Shown: piece by piece, positions 8,403 through 18,061 of the stretch
Numbering within the stretch: position 1 is the first letter of the stretch
Layout of the letters: every line of letters starts with the position of its first letter
Assembly (NCBI GenBank): GCA_014237465.1
Contig: JABZFM010000033.1
Coordinates: 1-64,000 of the forward strand
Length of the DNA: 64,000 bases
Origin: Desulfobacteraceae bacterium
GTDB lineage: Bacteria; Desulfobacterota; Desulfobacteria; Desulfobacterales; Desulfosalsimonadaceae
Direction: 5' to 3'
Notes under the pieces: generated by a model
What the model was told of the DNA's origin: nothing
Database searches by the model: none
The model's input: only the letters and a program-made list of their open reading frames with translations
Made by a program: the position numbers and the translations under genes

Positions 8403-9296
8403 TCACCCGATACGCCTGAAGTAACCGTTTTCATTCACAACCCGGCCGTCTCTAATCAGCAGTTCAAGGTTCTTTTGGATCATGTTTTTTTCAAACACAT
8501 CCTGAACAATGGTCCCCTTGAGTTTGTTGCTGTAAAAAGGCGAAATTTCCACCATCTGATCAAGGGCTGCAGGCAGGCCACATAACCCCAGAATCAGCTG
8601 CCGATGCCGGTCAAACATCGCCAGAAACTGTTCAAAGGCGTCTGCTGCCGCCGGGCCTTTGATTGGGAGTTTATGGGAAGAGCAGACCTGTTCATAGGGG
8701 AATGTCATCACTTTTCGAATCCCTTCCATAAACGGCTCAATACTGCATTCCGGGTTCCCGTACCATGGGCCGAAGGTCGAAAAATCAATATCCGTGCTTA
8801 ACAGGGTTTTACTTTCTTGATCAAAAAAACAATAGTGATCATTTAAATGTCCGGGCACGTGGACAGCCTCAAGCCGGACACTTCCAAAGTCCAGTATATC
8901 GCCGTTCCCATAGCGAGCATCCGGATCCCGCAATGGTTTGATGCTCAACACATTTTTAACAAATGCCGCCCACTTGATGCCGTTTTCCGTTGATCCGGTA
9001 AACCGGGTTCCGAGTTTTACCAGATCATTGACTTCATCCCCGGTTTCTTCCGGCAACATGAGATACCGGTCCCGCAAAACCGCGTAACCGGCAATATGAT
9101 CCGGATGGGAATGACTGATAAGCACCCGGTCGATCCGTTTGGTTTTATCTATTTCTTTTAACTTCTCCTCACCGATACCGGTATCAATCAGGACGGTTTC
9201 ATTACCTGTAATTAAAAATGAATTACAAAACGGGAACCGCGCCTTGTTGTCACCTTCAATTAAATAAAGATCTTTTGCCAGTTTGATCATGATCAT
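8403..9296 (-). CDS. Metallo-beta-lactamase fold hydrolase
   Basis: A 297-residue MBL-fold enzyme. The metal-binding motif is present as ISHSHPDHIAG (HxHxDH). Further ligands are expected at VHVPGHLNDH and STDIDFS. A C-terminal helical extension (about residues 215-297) resembles that of the LACTB2-like/hydroxyacylglutathione hydrolase-type members. It probably hydrolyses a thioester or lactone; the substrate cannot be told. It overlaps the upstream flavoprotein gene by 4 bases (ATGA), so the two are translationally coupled and may act in one redox or detoxification step. Confidence 0.8.
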   Translation of the reverse strand: MIMIKLAKDLYLIEGDNKARFPFCNSFLITGNETVLIDTGIGEEKLKEIDKTKRIDRVLISHSHPDHIAGYAVLRDRYLMLPEETGDEVNDLVKLGTRFTGSTENGIKWAAFVKNVLSIKPLRDPDARYGNGDILDFGSVRLEAVHVPGHLNDHYCFFDQESKTLLSTDIDFSTFGPWYGNPECSIEPFMEGIRKVMTFPYEQVCSSHKLPIKGPAAADAFEQFLAMFDRHRQLILGLCGLPAALDQMVEISPFYSNKLKGTIVQDVFEKNMIQKNLELLIRDGRVVNENGYFRRIG

Positions 9297-9892
9297 TTCA
9301 TTCTATCTAATTCATTTGCATCATTTATCTTTTTAATTACCCATCCCATATTCTCTCCCAGCACCTTCATGGTGGCTATGGCTTCTTCGTCTTTTTCCAC
9401 ATCCCCTTTATTTAAGCCGAATCCCATGTTCCAGTAGTTTGAACCGGGAATAATCATCTGGCCGATAAGGAAAAAATGATTCATGGAATCAAACGCATGC
9501 ACACTTCCCCCGCGCCGGGCCACCACCACGGCCGCCCCTACTTTTCGCTTGAACATATCGCCATTGGCCCGGGACACCAGCCCGGCCCGGTCGATCAATG
9601 CCTTCATCTCCGTGCTGATGTCCGCAAAATACGTTGGCGAACCTAAAAGGATACCGTCGGATGCCAGCATTTTTTCAATACATTCATTGGCCACGTCTTT
9701 TTTCACCGCGCACCGCTGATCCTTATTTTCCATACACTTGTAACAGGCAATACACCCATGGATCTGCTTTCCCGCCAGCTGGTATAATTCGGTTTCAATG
9801 CCCTGTTTGTTTAATTCTTCCAGTACAACATTCAGCATAATCGCCGTATTGCTGTCTTTCCTGGCGCTGCCGTTAAATGCGGTTACTTTCAT
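9293..9892 (-). CDS. NADPH-dependent FMN reductase / iron-sulfur flavoprotein family
   Basis: A 199-residue flavodoxin-fold protein. The N-terminal beta-strand and FMN phosphate loop (FNGSARKDSNT) and the second FMN segment (GSPTYFADISTEMKALIDRAG) are characteristic. A compact Cys motif, CIACYKCMENKDQRC (near residue 47), matches the 4Fe-4S ligands of archaeal and anaerobe iron-sulfur flavoproteins. It should therefore carry FMN and a cluster and transfer electrons in the cytoplasm. It is co-translated with the MBL-fold protein downstream. Confidence 0.85.
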   Translation of the reverse strand: MKVTAFNGSARKDSNTAIMLNVVLEELNKQGIETELYQLAGKQIHGCIACYKCMENKDQRCAVKKDVANECIEKMLASDGILLGSPTYFADISTEMKALIDRAGLVSRANGDMFKRKVGAAVVVARRGGSVHAFDSMNHFFLIGQMIIPGSNYWNMGFGLNKGDVEKDEEAIATMKVLGENMGWVIKKINDANELDRMK

Positions 9893-10009
9893 TTTGTATC
9901 CCCCCTGTTTCTGGTTGTTTCCAGTTTAAACGTATTTCTCGGGCTAAACGAAATGCATCGGCCGGACGCAGATCACCTTCCGGGTCCACATTGAAAAAAA
10001 CCATCAATG

Positions 10010-11152
10010 TTAAAATCTCTCAATCAGCTTATCAATGAGAAACGAACTTTCCCGCATGGCCTGTTCACCAAACGGGCCGAACCATTCGGCAATTTTTTTG
10101 AATTCCTGCTCAAACTTGGATTTGTCGCCTTTTTCCAGCATTTCAAGATTTTTATTTAAGCTGTTGATATAATCCTTCAGCAGTGCCCGTCGCTCAGGGG
10201 TTGCAAAAATGATTTCCGCATACAACGACGCATCCTGAGCAAACAGCCGTCCGACCATGCCCAGTTCCAAGCGGTATATGGGGCTTGAAAACTCCAGGGA
10301 TCTTGCCAGCGGGACATTTTTGGACGCCAGAAACTGCCCGAACGCAAACGTGGCAAAATGGCGAAGGGACTGGACAAATTCCATAATCTCATCATGTTCG
10401 TCCGCGTCAGACATGACGATGATGGAACCCCATAAGGAAAACTGGTCGATCACCCATCGGCAGGCATCGTCATCTCTGCCCGGCGTGGCCACCACAATCT
10501 GTTTATCCAGAGTCGATGTGGTGGGCCCGAACAGGGGATGAAGCCCCAGCACCGGTCCGGGATGTGCCTCAAGCATGGCATTTAAAGGAACTTTCTTGAT
10601 GCTGGTGACATCAACGAGCACGGCATCCGGCGGCAGGTAGGGGCCGATCCGTTCGACAATCTCCGGGGTCCTGTCAATGATTACGGAAATGATGCACAGG
10701 TCGATGCCATCACAAAGCGCGGCAACATTTGGCCAATCTTTACTGCCCATGGACCGGACACGGTATCCTGCGCCATTAAACCAGTCCAAAAAATACCGCC
10801 CCATCTCACCCGTTCCGCCGACAATTAGGACGGTTGCCCCAGGCTTCACTGCTTTTCCAGCCATCTGGCCGGTCTGCTCAACCCGTGAACGGCGCATGAT
10901 AACCCGGTAGAGTTCCTCGATGTAATCCGGGCACAACCCGGCCTCCCGGGCCTGCTGCCGCCGGGCGGATATCAGGTCTTCTTCCCTGGCCGGGTGATAC
11001 ACCTGCAGATTATGCGCCTTTTTCAGCGCAACCACATGTTCCACCTGCTTCTGGCGCTTGGACAGCAAATCCACCACCTGCTGGTCAATCGCATCAATCT
11101 CTCGGCGCAGTCCCGTCAGTTCAGTCTGACACTCTTGGGAAATGTCACTCAT
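10010..11152 (-). CDS. tyrA: Chorismate mutase / prephenate dehydrogenase (T-protein)
   Basis: A 380-residue bifunctional enzyme of tyrosine synthesis. Residues about 8-95 form an AroQ-type chorismate mutase (LRREIDAIDQQVVDLLSKR, then HPAREEDLI). From about residue 105 there is a prephenate dehydrogenase: NAD-binding VLIVGGTGEMG, then VDVTSIK and LHPLFGP. It converts chorismate to prephenate and prephenate to 4-hydroxyphenylpyruvate in the cytoplasm. The length fits enterobacterial-type T-proteins. It stands alone, with no aromatic operon nearby, although an ADTH-synthase-like aldolase lies at 54.2-55.0 kb. Confidence 0.9.
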   Translation of the reverse strand: MSDISQECQTELTGLRREIDAIDQQVVDLLSKRQKQVEHVVALKKAHNLQVYHPAREEDLISARRQQAREAGLCPDYIEELYRVIMRRSRVEQTGQMAGKAVKPGATVLIVGGTGEMGRYFLDWFNGAGYRVRSMGSKDWPNVAALCDGIDLCIISVIIDRTPEIVERIGPYLPPDAVLVDVTSIKKVPLNAMLEAHPGPVLGLHPLFGPTTSTLDKQIVVATPGRDDDACRWVIDQFSLWGSIIVMSDADEHDEIMEFVQSLRHFATFAFGQFLASKNVPLARSLEFSSPIYRLELGMVGRLFAQDASLYAEIIFATPERRALLKDYINSLNKNLEMLEKGDKSKFEQEFKKIAEWFGPFGEQAMRESSFLIDKLIERF

Positions 11153-11678
11153 TGTTTGTCCTTTTCAAAATATCAATCACGATAAAATTTCAGCTCTTTC
11201 GCATATTAATCTTTAACAATATCTTTGATAGGGCATTTTATCAATAAGAATCACCGGTGGTGGCGAAATCTATGTGCAGGATTATAGGGTTGGCGCACTA
11301 GGGGGGCAATTGGCAAGTTATGGTGCAGTTTTATCAGAAAGATTAAATCTATCAACTTTTTTATAATTTTAGACCTATGACGATGAATATGCCTCAATCC
11401 CATTTGATAATTATTGAGTGCAATAAAAAAATTTAGCGCATGCAGGACAGGTGCTGACAAAATATGCAAAAAAGTACCTCATGGTTTCAATTCGGGATTT
11501 TCATCATTGTTTTCCGCAAATGCAGTCAAGCCCATTGATGCCCTGTCCAACTTCCCATAATAATACCTACAACATCAAATGGTTATTGCAGGTTTACATG
11601 CAAGTCGATTCATGCCATACATTTTAATACCAAAAACAGATTCCTTTCCTATGTCAGGTCAAATCTAAAATATTATAA
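11153..11678. other. Intergenic, no supported gene
   Basis: About 525 bases. A 72-codon reverse frame at 11251-11469 lacks a ribosome binding site and resembles no family I know. I see no terminal repeats. The region separates tyrA from the chelatase-like operon and may contain decayed sequence. Confidence 0.4.
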
Positions 11679-12773
11679 TTAAGTCATTGTAAGAATCGCA
11701 TCGGCAATTTCATCCGGCCTTATTTCTTCAATAAAATGTCCGGTATCTTCGAATATTCGGACATTGCCTTTTAGTTGCGGCAGCGCATTTGTCCACTGCT
11801 TAATTACACTTTTCTTGGCCAGAGGGTCCCACCGGCCAAGCACGGCGCGGGTATCAATATTCTGCCCTCGCTCCCCCCATAATTTACCAATATTCTCCTG
11901 AATAAAGTGGTAGAATGGAGCTGTATCCCGTTTTCCGAGAACAGGTTCTCTATATTTGTTTCCATGCCCCCAGACGGCAGATTGCCGTACCATCCGTTTT
12001 GAACTCCGGACATTTTTTTTTGAATTAAACTGATCCTTGTAGATTTTGCGTGCAGATTTCTCATCTTCAGGCAGTATTCCCAGCTTTGACAATATCAGAA
12101 ATATAACCAATCGCAGAAGAATTTCCATGGGGGCAGCAGGTGTTCGAAATACTGCGTAAGCGGCAAAACCTCCCCAGAATGAGCAAGGTATTATGAGCGG
12201 AGTTATTGACCAACCAAGCCAGGGAATGGGGTAGTTTTTGTATGTAATGTCATCGTCCGGTATTGGAAAAACCGTACTGTTTAAAATAACAAGACTCTCA
12301 ACCCGTTCAGGCTCTTTTAAAAATGCGCCGATACCAATAGGACCTCCCCAATCGTGAATAACAAGTATTACATTATGAAGATCCAGGTGACGAACCAGTT
12401 GCAAAAGATTTTCCGCATGATCCATGCTGACCATTTCAAATGAAGCCTGGTCTGACAGCCCAAAACCGATGTGGTCCATGGCGACTATTCTCAGCGGTTT
12501 GCTTGAAGAGTTAATTATTTTTTGAATTATCTTTCTATATGTGTAGGAGGTTTCAGGGTTGCCGTGGACAAAGACGACTGTCTTTTCCGGATCATTTGTA
12601 CCATGAATACTGTCACTGAAGAAAAGCTTTTTCCCGGCATCTATTCCATCAGGTAATGTAAACCAGAAACCACTCCCCTTATGATAGTAATCAGAGGGTA
12701 TATCCCTTAATGGCGTATTGCCGGGAATTGCATCAATATTTTTTGAATTTATTTTGTCAGGTTTTGTCGTCAT
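11679..12773 (-). CDS. Alpha/beta hydrolase, haloalkane dehalogenase type
   Basis: A 364-residue hydrolase. The oxyanion segment VFVHGNPETSYTY and the nucleophile elbow IHDWGGPIG are those of haloalkane dehalogenases/epoxide hydrolases, which use Asp instead of Ser. A late catalytic His sits in DTGHFIEE. No signal peptide. It is the last gene of a reverse-strand run behind the Mg-chelatase-like genes (57-base gap). BchO-type hydrolases of photosynthetic chelatase operons have a Ser elbow, so this is not simply BchO. Substrate unknown; it may hydrolyse an ester or halide on whatever the operon handles. Confidence 0.8.
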   Translation of the reverse strand: MTTKPDKINSKNIDAIPGNTPLRDIPSDYYHKGSGFWFTLPDGIDAGKKLFFSDSIHGTNDPEKTVVFVHGNPETSYTYRKIIQKIINSSSKPLRIVAMDHIGFGLSDQASFEMVSMDHAENLLQLVRHLDLHNVILVIHDWGGPIGIGAFLKEPERVESLVILNSTVFPIPDDDITYKNYPIPWLGWSITPLIIPCSFWGGFAAYAVFRTPAAPMEILLRLVIFLILSKLGILPEDEKSARKIYKDQFNSKKNVRSSKRMVRQSAVWGHGNKYREPVLGKRDTAPFYHFIQENIGKLWGERGQNIDTRAVLGRWDPLAKKSVIKQWTNALPQLKGNVRIFEDTGHFIEEIRPDEIADAILTMT

Positions 12774-12830
12774 TGTTCTATTTTCTATCCTGAGTTTTTT
12801 ATCTATCCGTGTTTCGAAATTTTAAACAGG

Positions 12831-14936
12831 TTATCTTCCCAGTTGGGTGCAAACAGCTCCATAAATATTCTGCGATTGTATTTCATTGAGAATCATATAT
12901 TTTGCCCCCATATATTCTGCGATTTCTTTTGCTCTGCCCAGTCTGATGCTGCTCTTTTCTTCTGTATCAAGGACAAGGGATTTCAGGTATGGTTTCTGAT
13001 GAATATGGTCGGCCAAAATAAAAATTTCTCTAAAAATGTGGAAAACATTTGTGCCGGTCTTCAAGCCCAGTGAATCAGTCCCGATATTGGCCCTGCCGTC
13101 AGTAATCAGTATAAGAAGGGGAAGAAGATTTTTACTTGAGTGAAAGCATTTGTCTGCTACAAGGCACCCCTGAAGCAGTCCAGCGGCTATGGGTGTTTTG
13201 CCGCCTGAAGGAAGGTCTTCGAGTTTTTTTTTGGCAAGTTCAATGCTGTCTGTCGGCGGCAGGAGCAATTCAGATCGGTCATCCTTGAAAGCGATCATAC
13301 AGACCCGGTCTCTTTTCTGGTATGCTTCCATCAGAAGGAACATAATTGCTCCCTTGGCCTCGGTCATCAGCCTGGCACCCATTGATCCGGAAGCATCAAC
13401 GATAAAAATTAAAAGAGTGCATATTTTTCTTTCCCGGATTTTATGACGTAAATCCTGCGGCTCGATATTGATTGACATTGGCCCTTTTTGCCGGAGTGTC
13501 TGATAAGGCGCGGCTGCGCGGAGTGTGGCATCAAGCGCAATATCGTTGCTGATCCGGTTCATTGTCGAACGGACATATCTGCCTTTTTTCAGCATTGTTT
13601 TAGAGCGGTTTCTTCTGCCGCCTGAATTTCGCGAAATTATCCTGCGGTCATGGCAAATATCCCTGGTTGCTATGGTTACAGGCTTTCCAATTTCATAAAT
13701 TCTGTTTTCAGCCATTCCGGATGCCCGGGAAACTTCATTTTTTTTATCAGCATTATTATCATGATCATCAGAAGGAGTGTTCTGCCGGTAGAGATTGAGC
13801 TGCGCTTTTCTGTCATCTGTTTTATGCAGGTCGGTTTTTTTATCTAATGGATGGGATTCTTCCTGACTTTCTTCAGTATCCTGCATTATACCCGCAGACT
13901 TGTTCCCAATTTTTGGCATACGGCATTTACCCTCTTGCCGGGGCATGCCGTTTTCCAAAATTTTTCGAAAACGATGCGGAAGAGCCATGGATGCTGCCAG
14001 GCGGATATCCCGGTCATCCACTTCATGCCGTTCCATGTAGGCTGCGATTGCTTTTGAGGCATTATCAATGACAATATCAGCTCTGTGTCCGGCAACTCCG
14101 GCATCCTTGCATATCATGGCGATATTTTTATGCTGATAACCGTTTGTCTGGACGCTATCAACCAGATGAACGGCATTTTTAATACGAATAGCTTCTTTTT
14201 TTTCCTCTGCTTGCCACTTTTCATGAAATAAGAGAGGATCTTTTTCAAACGCCTCCCGCCGCTTGATAATTTCAACTCTTTGAGACAGGTCCTCCACTTC
14301 ATCCACACCGATGCATAGTCCGAACCTGTCAAGAAACTGTGGGCTTAGCTCACCTTCCTCAGGATTCATCGTGCCAGCAAGAAGAAATCTTGAAGGATGA
14401 GAGATGCTGACACCTTCGCGCTCCACAATATTGATACCGCCTCCTGCAGCATCTAAGATCAGATCAACAAGATGGTCATCAAGAAGATTTATTTCATCAA
14501 CATAGAGAATTCCCCTATGCGCTTTTGCGAGCAATCCGGCCAGGAAGTTAGTTTGACCTGATTTTATCGCGTGTTCTAAATCAATACTGCCTGCAAGGTT
14601 GTCTTCAGTTGCGTTTACCGGAAGTGTTACAAACGGGACTTTAATGAAGTCTGTATCAAACGTTGCGCCTTCTAATATTATTTTTCGGCAGTCCCGGCAC
14701 AGTATCTGAAGCGGTGCATCCGGATCACAGCCATAAATGCAGTTACTCACAACTTTTATTTTAGGAAGCAGGTTTGAAAGGGCGCGGACCGCAGTGCTCT
14801 TGGCCGTACCTTTTTGTCCTCGGATCAAAACTCCCATTACGCCAGGATGAATGATACCGATTATCAGGGCAAGCTTGAGAGCCTTTTGATTAACAATGGC
14901 AGTGAATGGAAAAATCGGAGGTGTGAATTCTTTCAT
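12831..14936 (-). CDS. Mg-chelatase-like AAA+/VWA protein (ChlD/BchD-like)
   Basis: A 701-residue protein with the architecture of a chelatase D subunit. The N-terminal AAA+ module has Walker A 'RGQKGTAKST' and Walker B 'ILYVDEINLLDDH'. A Cys cluster (CIYGCDPD, then CRDC) is shared with BchI-type ATPases. An acidic/basic linker spans about residues 350-460, and a C-terminal VWA domain carries the MIDAS motif DASGSMGA. Unlike many BchD proteins its AAA+ motifs look intact, so it may be active as an ATPase. I chose the ATG at 14936, which aligns the start with the ChlI-like neighbour; a TTG at 14951 is the alternative. The large porphyrin-binding H/CobN subunit is absent from the window, so the metal and substrate are unknown. 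Confidence 0.8.
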   Translation of the reverse strand: MKEFTPPIFPFTAIVNQKALKLALIIGIIHPGVMGVLIRGQKGTAKSTAVRALSNLLPKIKVVSNCIYGCDPDAPLQILCRDCRKIILEGATFDTDFIKVPFVTLPVNATEDNLAGSIDLEHAIKSGQTNFLAGLLAKAHRGILYVDEINLLDDHLVDLILDAAGGGINIVEREGVSISHPSRFLLAGTMNPEEGELSPQFLDRFGLCIGVDEVEDLSQRVEIIKRREAFEKDPLLFHEKWQAEEKKEAIRIKNAVHLVDSVQTNGYQHKNIAMICKDAGVAGHRADIVIDNASKAIAAYMERHEVDDRDIRLAASMALPHRFRKILENGMPRQEGKCRMPKIGNKSAGIMQDTEESQEESHPLDKKTDLHKTDDRKAQLNLYRQNTPSDDHDNNADKKNEVSRASGMAENRIYEIGKPVTIATRDICHDRRIISRNSGGRRNRSKTMLKKGRYVRSTMNRISNDIALDATLRAAAPYQTLRQKGPMSINIEPQDLRHKIRERKICTLLIFIVDASGSMGARLMTEAKGAIMFLLMEAYQKRDRVCMIAFKDDRSELLLPPTDSIELAKKKLEDLPSGGKTPIAAGLLQGCLVADKCFHSSKNLLPLLILITDGRANIGTDSLGLKTGTNVFHIFREIFILADHIHQKPYLKSLVLDTEEKSSIRLGRAKEIAEYMGAKYMILNEIQSQNIYGAVCTQLGR

Positions 14937-14961
14937 ATTCGTTTGGTGCAATTTAAGACGA

Positions 14962-15978
14962 TTAAGCCCTCAGTGAGGCTTTGACCAAATCCATATCCAG
15001 CTGAATTTCTTCAAAGGGTTTACGACGGATTCTGTGATAAAGAGAAAGTTCCGCTCCGGCCAACACATCATCATCTGTAACAGAAGTCCGGCCATGGAAT
15101 GCGGCAATGGTTTTGGCCGCTTTTAACATTGTAATATCCGCCCGGTGGCCGTCTACACCAATATTAACAGCTATCTTGGATATCTTGTTCAGTATATGGT
15201 CTGATGCCTCGACCCTGTTGAGCAGTTTTTGAGCCTCTGATATTTTTTCTGAAAGATTTTTCTCCTGCGGCTCCCACTCTTTATAAAAGGTTTCGGGATC
15301 TGCTTCAAAAGCGCTTCTGCGTCTTATAACCTCCACCCGCAAATCCGGGTCTGTTATTCCGGTAATGGGGGTACACAATCCGAAACGATCGATAAGCTGA
15401 GGTCTTAATTCCCCTTCTTCGGGATTCATTGTTCCCACCAGAACAAATTCGGCAGGGTGCGAATAGCTGACGCCTTCGCGTTCAACAACATTGACCCCCA
15501 TGGCAGCACTGTCCAGCAGTATGTCAACGATGTGGTCATCTAAAAGATTAACTTCATCTACATAAAGTATACCGCGGTTGGCTTTAGCAAGCAGACCCGG
15601 CTCAAACCGTTTTTCACCTTTTGTAAGAGCGCGCTCCAGGTCAAGCGTGCCTGACACCCTGTCTTCTGTTGCGTTAATCGGCAGTTCAACAACCTTTCTG
15701 CGACGATTTACGTATGGCAGCTCTCCATCTGCTGAGCGTTTCAGGCATTCAGGACAATAGTTTACAGGAAGATGCGGGTTACAGCTGAATAAACAGCCCT
15801 GGACAACATCTATATCAGAAAGCAAATCGGCTATCGCTCGGACCGCAGTGCTTTTTGCGGTCCCTTTTTCGCCTCTTATCAGGATTCCTCCAATGCTGGG
15901 GTTAATAGCGTTGAGGACCAGCCCCAAATTCATCTGATCCTGACCGACGATTGCTGAGAAGGGAAAAGTCTGTGGCAT
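14962..15978 (-). CDS. Mg-chelatase-like AAA+ ATPase (ChlI/BchI-like)
   Basis: A 338-residue AAA+ ATPase with the size of BchI. Walker A is RGEKGTAKST and Walker B ILYVDEVNLLDDH; the sensor region has 'VGTMNPEEGELRPQLIDRFGL'. The Cys ligands CLFSCNPHLPVNYCPEC match the family's zinc-like insertion. With the ChlD-like protein it should form a hexameric motor that drives metal insertion or remodelling of a partner. Its stop and the ChlD-like start are about 25 bases apart. Homologous starts (FPFSAIVGQ and FPFTAIVNQ) show the two genes arose by duplication. Confidence 0.85.
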   Translation of the reverse strand: MPQTFPFSAIVGQDQMNLGLVLNAINPSIGGILIRGEKGTAKSTAVRAIADLLSDIDVVQGCLFSCNPHLPVNYCPECLKRSADGELPYVNRRRKVVELPINATEDRVSGTLDLERALTKGEKRFEPGLLAKANRGILYVDEVNLLDDHIVDILLDSAAMGVNVVEREGVSYSHPAEFVLVGTMNPEEGELRPQLIDRFGLCTPITGITDPDLRVEVIRRRSAFEADPETFYKEWEPQEKNLSEKISEAQKLLNRVEASDHILNKISKIAVNIGVDGHRADITMLKAAKTIAAFHGRTSVTDDDVLAGAELSLYHRIRRKPFEEIQLDMDLVKASLRA

Positions 15979-16000
15979 TTTTTACAAAAAGATCCTTTTT

Positions 16001-17848
16001 TTAGAATGCTGTAAAATTTTTCTCTTTTATTGTTTCTATAAGAAAATCATCAATAACAGGGTCCCCTTTTCCGGTTTTTGCAAGTTGAATCACTCTTGCG
16101 GCCTGGAGCAAGGCAAAGAACTTGATATCTTCCCAAGTCATTTTTGCCCATGTGTCAAACGATTTTTTTGTCGGCCATTCAGTGGTATACGGCACATCAC
16201 CGTTCGTTGATGTTTTATCTTTTATATATGTATATCGTTTAAACGGCTCTTCTTTGGGATACCTGTTGAAAGGGTCGAATGCATCTTTTGCTTTAAACCG
16301 TTTTGCGAAAAAATCAACAACGCTGGAAATAAATTTCATTAAAGGCGTCGGTTCTCCAATCAATTGTCTGTATTTTTCGTCTATTTTTCGAACCCTTCGC
16401 CGGACAACCCCGTTTGGAGCAAAACGATCCATTGCCGGCACCAGGTTCCAAAGCAAGGCAGCGTGAGTTTTAAAAAGTACGGATTTGTGTTTTCGCATCA
16501 GCGGGTTGGATGAGTTTAGGCAGTACTGATAACCATTCAAGAGTACATCGAGCTTCCTCAGCATAGAGGACCCCCATGTTTTATACATCAGATCATAACC
16601 GTATTCAGTCAGGTTTAGGGTCTCATGTGTTTCAAGGGATACGTTAACCTGGGCGCCACTCCAAAAATGGACATCTTCCCATGGAACATCTTTTACCCTG
16701 CCTTCTTCCATCAACTTGTCGTAGAGAACCGTACCCGGAAATGGAGACAGCCTTGTCAGCTGCTGAAACGTCGGGTAGCATGCGACAAAATAATTCAGGT
16801 CCTCAAGCATGTTTGAATGGTTATGAAAATCCCAGCCGCAGATCCATGCTCCCAGCGTTCGGATACCCATTGAGTGAAGTCGATTGAAAACTTCTCTTGC
16901 ATCATATTCGCTACGTTTGTCATAGCCGTGATCACCTGCAAATTTAGATTCCACACCGACAAATATCGCACCGATGCCGATTTCAGCGAGGGCATCCCAC
17001 CCGTATTCCTTAGCGAACTTGCCAATGTGATCTATTGATCCAAAAGCCAGCCAGTCAAGTGATTCCATTACTTTCGGGTTGCTTTCCCAGTATTCTTTTG
17101 TCTTGAACAAGTACTCGGGATGCCGAAAGTGATCTTCTTCTATTGCAAACACCAGGCGTACGTTTGGGAAATTTTTATGGTAGAGATGGATATGTTCGAC
17201 AAAGGCTTCAGGAGATAATAGTTCTTTGCGTTTGAAATCAAAAAGTGCTGTAGATGAGCAGAAATCACACGCGCCGGGGCACCCTAGTCCTGTAACCAGA
17301 AATCCGACATTGCCGATCGGGAATTTATTAATAAAATGGGGTGCGCCGCCGCACTTGGGCATCAGCTTCTGGTCAATGGGACGATCCGTGCTCTCACCCA
17401 GCAATTCCCTTAAAAAACGAACGCCTTCACCATGAACGAGATGGTCCACATACTTTTTTTGAGTTTCTGAATCATATTTTGCTGCAAACGCCTGACCGCC
17501 GTATGACCCCATGAGGATTTTTGTTTCAGGAGATTTTTTACGGATATATTCACACATTTTCATTACGATATCGAGATGAACCGGGTAGGAACTGATTCCT
17601 ATGTAGGCATAACCCTTATCCACCTCTTTAATAAAATCCTCCCATCGCGGGTATTCCAGAAGCGTTGCAGGTGTATCAATGTTCTGGGCAAGAATGTGAT
17701 TGGCGTAACAATGTGTATGGGAAATAAGTGTGAATAGATCATCACCTTTGGTGAAACGTTGCCCTGTCGCATCTGTAAGTGAGTCGTTGGCCGGCAGAGT
17801 GGGGTATGGATAAGTTGGAGTTGTTAATAAAACGTGATCACTTATCAT
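16001..17848 (-). CDS. B12-binding-type radical SAM protein
   Basis: A 615-residue radical SAM enzyme. The 4Fe-4S motif is CPGACDFC (CxxxCxxC), near residue 195. The preceding 190 residues have the Rossmann-like layout of cobalamin-binding domains found in BchE-type enzymes (YIGISSYPVHLD, then ILMGSYGGQAF), although the canonical DxHxxG is not evident. The Elp3-like core continues with FAIEEDHFRHPEY and GAIFVGVES, and a roughly 200-residue C-terminal extension follows. GGGAG precedes the ATG at 17848. It is the first enzyme gene of the operon behind the TetR regulator. Reaction unknown; BchE-like relatives oxidise or methylate unactivated carbons, including on tetrapyrroles. Confidence 0.8.
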   Translation of the reverse strand: MISDHVLLTTPTYPYPTLPANDSLTDATGQRFTKGDDLFTLISHTHCYANHILAQNIDTPATLLEYPRWEDFIKEVDKGYAYIGISSYPVHLDIVMKMCEYIRKKSPETKILMGSYGGQAFAAKYDSETQKKYVDHLVHGEGVRFLRELLGESTDRPIDQKLMPKCGGAPHFINKFPIGNVGFLVTGLGCPGACDFCSSTALFDFKRKELLSPEAFVEHIHLYHKNFPNVRLVFAIEEDHFRHPEYLFKTKEYWESNPKVMESLDWLAFGSIDHIGKFAKEYGWDALAEIGIGAIFVGVESKFAGDHGYDKRSEYDAREVFNRLHSMGIRTLGAWICGWDFHNHSNMLEDLNYFVACYPTFQQLTRLSPFPGTVLYDKLMEEGRVKDVPWEDVHFWSGAQVNVSLETHETLNLTEYGYDLMYKTWGSSMLRKLDVLLNGYQYCLNSSNPLMRKHKSVLFKTHAALLWNLVPAMDRFAPNGVVRRRVRKIDEKYRQLIGEPTPLMKFISSVVDFFAKRFKAKDAFDPFNRYPKEEPFKRYTYIKDKTSTNGDVPYTTEWPTKKSFDTWAKMTWEDIKFFALLQAARVIQLAKTGKGDPVIDDFLIETIKEKNFTAF

Positions 17849-17927
17849 TTTTCAATCTCCCGTTTTGGTGATTATTAAAATCTATATCTACATCATTTTC
17901 ACTAAGGGTTTACGAAAAAATAACTTT

Positions 17928-18040
17928 ACATTTTCAGGTGTTGAGGCGCCCGCCCGGCAAGGCGCGAGAAGGGCGAATAGCCGGCCTATTTAACCGACGA
18001 GCAACGCAGCCGGGCGGGATGGATCGACGCATCAAAATGT
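17928..18040. repeat. 113-base imperfect palindromic element
   Basis: Outer ends are ACATTTT (17928-17934) and AAAATGT (18034-18040). Inner arms CCCGCCCGGC (17949-17958) and GCCGGGCGGG (18009-18018) are perfect inverted repeats. The element is GC-rich in an AT-rich gap between the TetR gene and the radical SAM gene, which run in the same direction. It could be a small non-autonomous mobile element, an intra-operon attenuator or a processing hairpin. Confidence 0.6.
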
Positions 18041-18061
18041 GAATTTATTTTTGAGTGAGCC

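Noticed and set aside
11251-11469. 72-codon reverse frame after tyrA
   Set aside because: No ribosome binding site, no family resemblance, composition typical of chance frames.
11679-12773. Assignment of the hydrolase as BchO
   Set aside because: The nucleophile elbow is HDWGG (Asp), as in haloalkane dehalogenases, not the Ser type expected of BchO, despite the chelatase-like neighbours.
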